A DNA stretch of 21,965 nt from Pelargonium nanum. Taxonomy: Eukaryota; Streptophyta; Magnoliopsida; Geraniales; Geraniaceae. Location of the stretch: the NCBI GenBank assembly GCA_036897485.1, contig JAYMTF010001666.1, positions 1 to 21,965 on the forward strand, given 5' to 3'. Shown here in pieces: positions 19,367-21,965 of the stretch; position 1 is the first letter of the stretch; each line of letters opens with the position of its first letter. The notes under the pieces were generated by a model. That model ran no database searches. It was not told the origin of the DNA and was given only the letters and a program-made list of their open reading frames with translations. The position numbers and the translations under genes are program-made.

Positions 19367-20047
19367 CTAAAATGGTGGCCTAATTGGTGTGTTCCCACTC
19401 AAACCTAACACATCACCACCATTACCCAAACCCAAATTATAGGAACCCCCACCAGGATTCACCTGCACTGCCGCTGTAGACGATTCCTCCTCTTCCTCCT
19501 CCACCGGCAACCGATCGTACACAGCATTTGTGAAAGAAGCAGCAACCAAAACCACCGGACCGGAAGCCACCAGTGGGCCCACCACGTTCCCTCCGACCAC
19601 CTGCCCTTGCCCGCAAGCTAAGAACACCGCAAGACCACCCGCTCCCGGCGGAGCCGGCGGCGGTAAAACTGTTCCGGCGAGGGACAAAATCTCAAACCGC
19701 CCGTGCATGGCGGCCACAGTGCCGCCGGGCTGCCGGAGAGTGACGTTGGTGACTGCCCCGGCCGCGCTGAGAATGCAGACGCCGCGGCTGCGGCGCGTGG
19801 CGTAGACGGATAAAGAATCCGATATGTCCTCGCCGGAGGAGATTTCGAGTATGTGAGATCTGAGGGTGTTGGGGCTGTCACGGGTTATGATGATCGGCGG
19901 CTTCGGCTTGTTCTTGGAACCGGCAGGGCGGCCGCGAGGGCGGCGGCCGGGAGTTCCTCCGGATCCGGGGCTGGTTGCATCAGGGTCATAATGGTCTTTT
20001 GCTGGTTCGAGGAGTTGATGCATGTAGCTCGGTTCCTCGCCAGACAT
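19367..20047 (-). CDS. AHL: AT-hook motif nuclear-localized (AHL) protein, clade A
   Basis: AHL proteins bind AT-rich DNA and matrix-attachment regions in the nucleus and act, often as multimers, in repressing growth and flowering genes. This is an intronless 226-aa frame, as is usual for clade A. One type-I AT-hook (core RGRP, residues 38-41, then [10 protein letters not shown]) is followed by a PPC/DUF296 domain (about 61-182) with GRFEIL at 116-121, the motif used for partner contacts. The end is acidic (EEEEEE at 183-188), then Gly-rich, closing with TPIRPPF. The start is the first ATG in the frame, and [20 protein letters not shown] resembles known AHL N-termini. The coding region is GC-rich against AT-rich flanks, which is normal for this family. 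I cannot assign a specific member number. Confidence 0.93.
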   Translation of the reverse strand: MSGEEPSYMHQLLEPAKDHYDPDATSPGSGGTPGRRPRGRPAGSKNKPKPPIIITRDSPNTLRSHILEISSGEDISDSLSVYATRRSRGVCILSAAGAVTNVTLRQPGGTVAAMHGRFEILSLAGTVLPPPAPPGAGGLAVFLACGQGQVVGGNVVGPLVASGPVVLVAASFTNAVYDRLPVEEEEEESSTAAVQVNPGGGSYNLGLGNGGDVLGLSGNTPIRPPF

Positions 20048-20061
20048 TTTTGACAGGACAA

Positions 20062-20081
20062 CTCCTTACAGCTCCTTACAG
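20062..20081 (-). repeat. Tandem 10-bp repeat in the AHL leader
   Basis: CTCCTTACAG occurs twice in direct tandem, 15-34 bp upstream of the AHL start codon. On the transcript it reads CTGTAAGGAG twice. It could be chance or a small leader element. Confidence 0.6.
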
Positions 20082-20228
20082 TTTTGTAATAGACTAAACA
20101 AACAAACTCTAAAAACCCTAAAGAGCTAGCTCCTTGTTCATATTTTCTTCAATAACCTAATTAGCTAGATCAAGAAAGCTAGGACTCAAGATGGAACCCT
20201 ATTAATGGGTAGCTACTATGAACATGGA

Positions 20229-20235
20229 TATATAC
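20229..20235 (-). promoter_or_regulatory. Candidate TATA box of the AHL gene
   Basis: GTATATAT in sense, about 185 bp upstream of the AHL ATG. It would imply a leader of about 150 nt. The flanks are AT-rich, so a chance match is possible. Confidence 0.35.
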
Positions 20236-20700
20236 TTTTAATTTTTTTCGATTTATGTAAGTAGATTCAGATGGTTGGAAGGTACAGCAGAGGGAGGTAC
20301 GAACTCAGGAAAGTAGAAGTTGAGGGTGAAGGAGGTGACATAGGTATATTTTATTTGTTGAAACTCAAAGTGACTAACAATAGTCAAACAATGAAAAAGT
20401 GTGGCTTCATTATGAATGAATAAATATGCAGGTATGAATTTAAAAAGAGTATAGAAATTAGAATGGATAGACATTGAAGAAGATTGACATCGTGGGAGGT
20501 AAAACATATTTTTATTTTCTTTCGTGTGAGCTGATATAATGTCTGATGATTTAACTGTTTGATTTGTTTGTCTCATCTTCTATTTTCATACACATATGTT
20601 GAACAAACTTAAAATACATAAACCAAGTTAAATCAAGTTAATTAAATATAGACACTTATTTTGAGACAGATATGATGTATTTTAATCTCATTTTTTATAT
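20236..20700. other. Distal upstream region of the AHL gene
   Basis: AT-rich DNA without recognised genes, inverted repeats or clear regulatory motifs. Confidence 0.35.
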
Positions 20701-20728
20701 TCAATGAATACTAAAAGAATTCATTAAC

Positions 20729-21414
20729 CGTTTGATTCGATGAATCTAAAATACCATGGATTGTGAATATTACGGGAATGTAGATTAATGGAATGAAAAT
20801 TACTGGAAAGTTGATAATATTATGTTTGTATAAGTGAAAAGAATCTAAACTATTGTGTTTGGAATAAATAAGCTGGAAATCAAAACTTTGAAAAATGTGA
20901 AAAATTACATGTATATCCTTTTCAATTATCATGTTTGCTACACATATTTTCACGAGACGTTGTAAATTTCGAATGAGATAAATTTATTTTTTAGTCCAAA
21001 AGTGTAACATTAAATATATACATATATATTAACATATTTTTGTACTCTAATAATACACATTTTTTGCAAGACGATCTTAGTCGCTCTCATAATGTAGTGC
21101 TACACGAATAAAAAATATAACAAAATTATAATATAAAATCAGATTTGTGAATAAATACATAAAAAATTTAAAAATAAAAATAAAAACTAAGGGGTATAAA
21201 TGTCACTCAAGAATCCAAAGAGTAGGAAAATGATCATGAATCATAAATACCACCTCTAAGATGGTATTTTATTTTCAGAATTTAGGAGTGATTTTAAACT
21301 CCAGGAATCACTATTTTACATTCTCTCTCCTATGACTAATTTTACACAAACACAAGAAAATGAACTTTCCCATTGACTTTGTCATTTTCCTTTGTGAAAT
21401 CGGGGTACCAAACG
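20729..21414. repeat. Possible degenerate inverted-repeat element
   Basis: CGTTTGATTCGATGAATC at the left and the complement of GAAATCGGGGTACCAAACG at the right form weak inverted ends, followed inward by TAAAATACCATGG and by AAAATACCATC on the complement. The wording is common in plant MITE-like repeats. The match is poor and no target-site duplication was settled. Confidence 0.3.
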
Positions 21415-21420
21415 ATACCT

Positions 21421-21912
21421 AATTGTAACAAATATTTTCCTCAAATGAATAAACACATCCATCACATTATATTGTTAGGAAAATCTTTATCCTTTTGATG
21501 ATAAATTTGCAATTGTTATATTGTTCTATTTCTGCAACAATATCAGTGCATCCTTTTAAATTTTTACTAGAAAACTGTGTTTATTAATTATTAGTATATT
21601 ATTTTACTATACATTACGTTTTAAATATTGTAATATGGGTTTGAATGAATGTCTGCATACAATGCTTTGAATGTGAGAGAAAGAGAGAAATATATTATAT
21701 TAAAAGCAAGACAAAAACGATCTTATGAACATGCTTTGCCTTGATGAGTATTTGGATTAAGCATGAAGTTTTCATATATTCTTTTGGAGAGAGCCAACGA
21801 CAAATTGCACATGAGTTCATGAGGACAGCTTAATTAGTAAATACAAAACTTTAGATAGTAACATGTTCGGTTCAAAGCCGTACAAAGAGTTTTACTAGTT
21901 ATAATATTATAT
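21421..21912. other. AT-rich intergenic DNA, nothing recognised
   Basis: No gene, inverted repeat or RNA gene seen on either strand. Confidence 0.35.
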
Positions 21913-21965
21913 TGGGGTAATTACTGATGGACCCCCTGTGCTTTACATGTTTTTCAACTAGCACC
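21913..21965. repeat. Possible edge of another MULE-type element, cut by the window
   Basis: GGGGTAATTACTGATGGACC opens a passage with the style of non-autonomous Mutator-like ends. Only about 50 bases are present, so it cannot be confirmed here. Confidence 0.3.

Noticed and set aside
4786-20047. Biosynthetic gene cluster linking the BAHD, CSLD and AHL genes
   Set aside because: Only one specialised-metabolism enzyme is present, and the genes are kilobases apart with repeats between. Nothing links their functions.
19530-20053. + strand open frames opposite the AHL gene
   Set aside because: Composition shadows of a GC-rich coding exon; the - strand frame has both the AT-hook and the PPC domain.

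Overview
The window looks like nuclear DNA of a flowering plant, most likely a eudicot. It is AT-rich, with GT-AG introns, plant-type gene families (BAHD acyltransferase, cellulose synthase-like D, AT-hook/PPC proteins, F-box/FBA proteins) and many small plant transposon derivatives. There is no sign of operons, CRISPR arrays or other prokaryotic features.

Layout. Bases 1-900 are AT-rich with local duplications. A decayed F-box gene follows (919-2140). Bases 2141-4700 hold repeat-derived sequence: a GC-rich duplicated island (3226-3342), a tRNA-derived SINE (3702-3821) and a nested pair of inverted-repeat elements (3942-4625). An intact two-exon BAHD acyltransferase lies on the + strand (4786-6233). 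Just downstream is a 5'-truncated LINE with a perfect 17-bp target-site duplication (6420-7568), then older mosaic LINE and Ty3/gypsy fossil fragments (about 7690-8550). A long-inverted-repeat Mutator-like element (9059-9583), unclassified repetitive sequence (9593-11110) and an hAT-like MITE (11443-11663) come next.

The dominant gene is a six-exon cellulose synthase-like D gene on the - strand (12052-17960, 1089 aa), closest to the CSLD1/CSLD4 (pollen-tube) clade. All six exons join in frame at GT-AG borders. Four of its five introns carry insertions: CACTA-type MITEs in introns 1, 2 and 4, and a SINE in intron 5. The last gene is an intronless AT-hook nuclear-localized (AHL) gene on the - strand (19367-20047). 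The right flank is AT-rich repeat-derived sequence, ending at what looks like the edge of another element.

The three intact genes belong to unrelated processes (specialised-metabolite acylation, cell-wall glucan/mannan synthesis, chromatin binding) and nothing suggests they work together. I see no clearly undescribed multi-gene system. The most interesting signal is in the CSLD gene: two copies of one CACTA-type MITE family lie in opposite orientations in introns 1 and 4, so its pre-mRNA could fold back around exons 2-4. In the same gene, a SINE insertion has duplicated the likely branch-point sequence of intron 5, and the protein lacks an N-terminal block that its relatives conserve.
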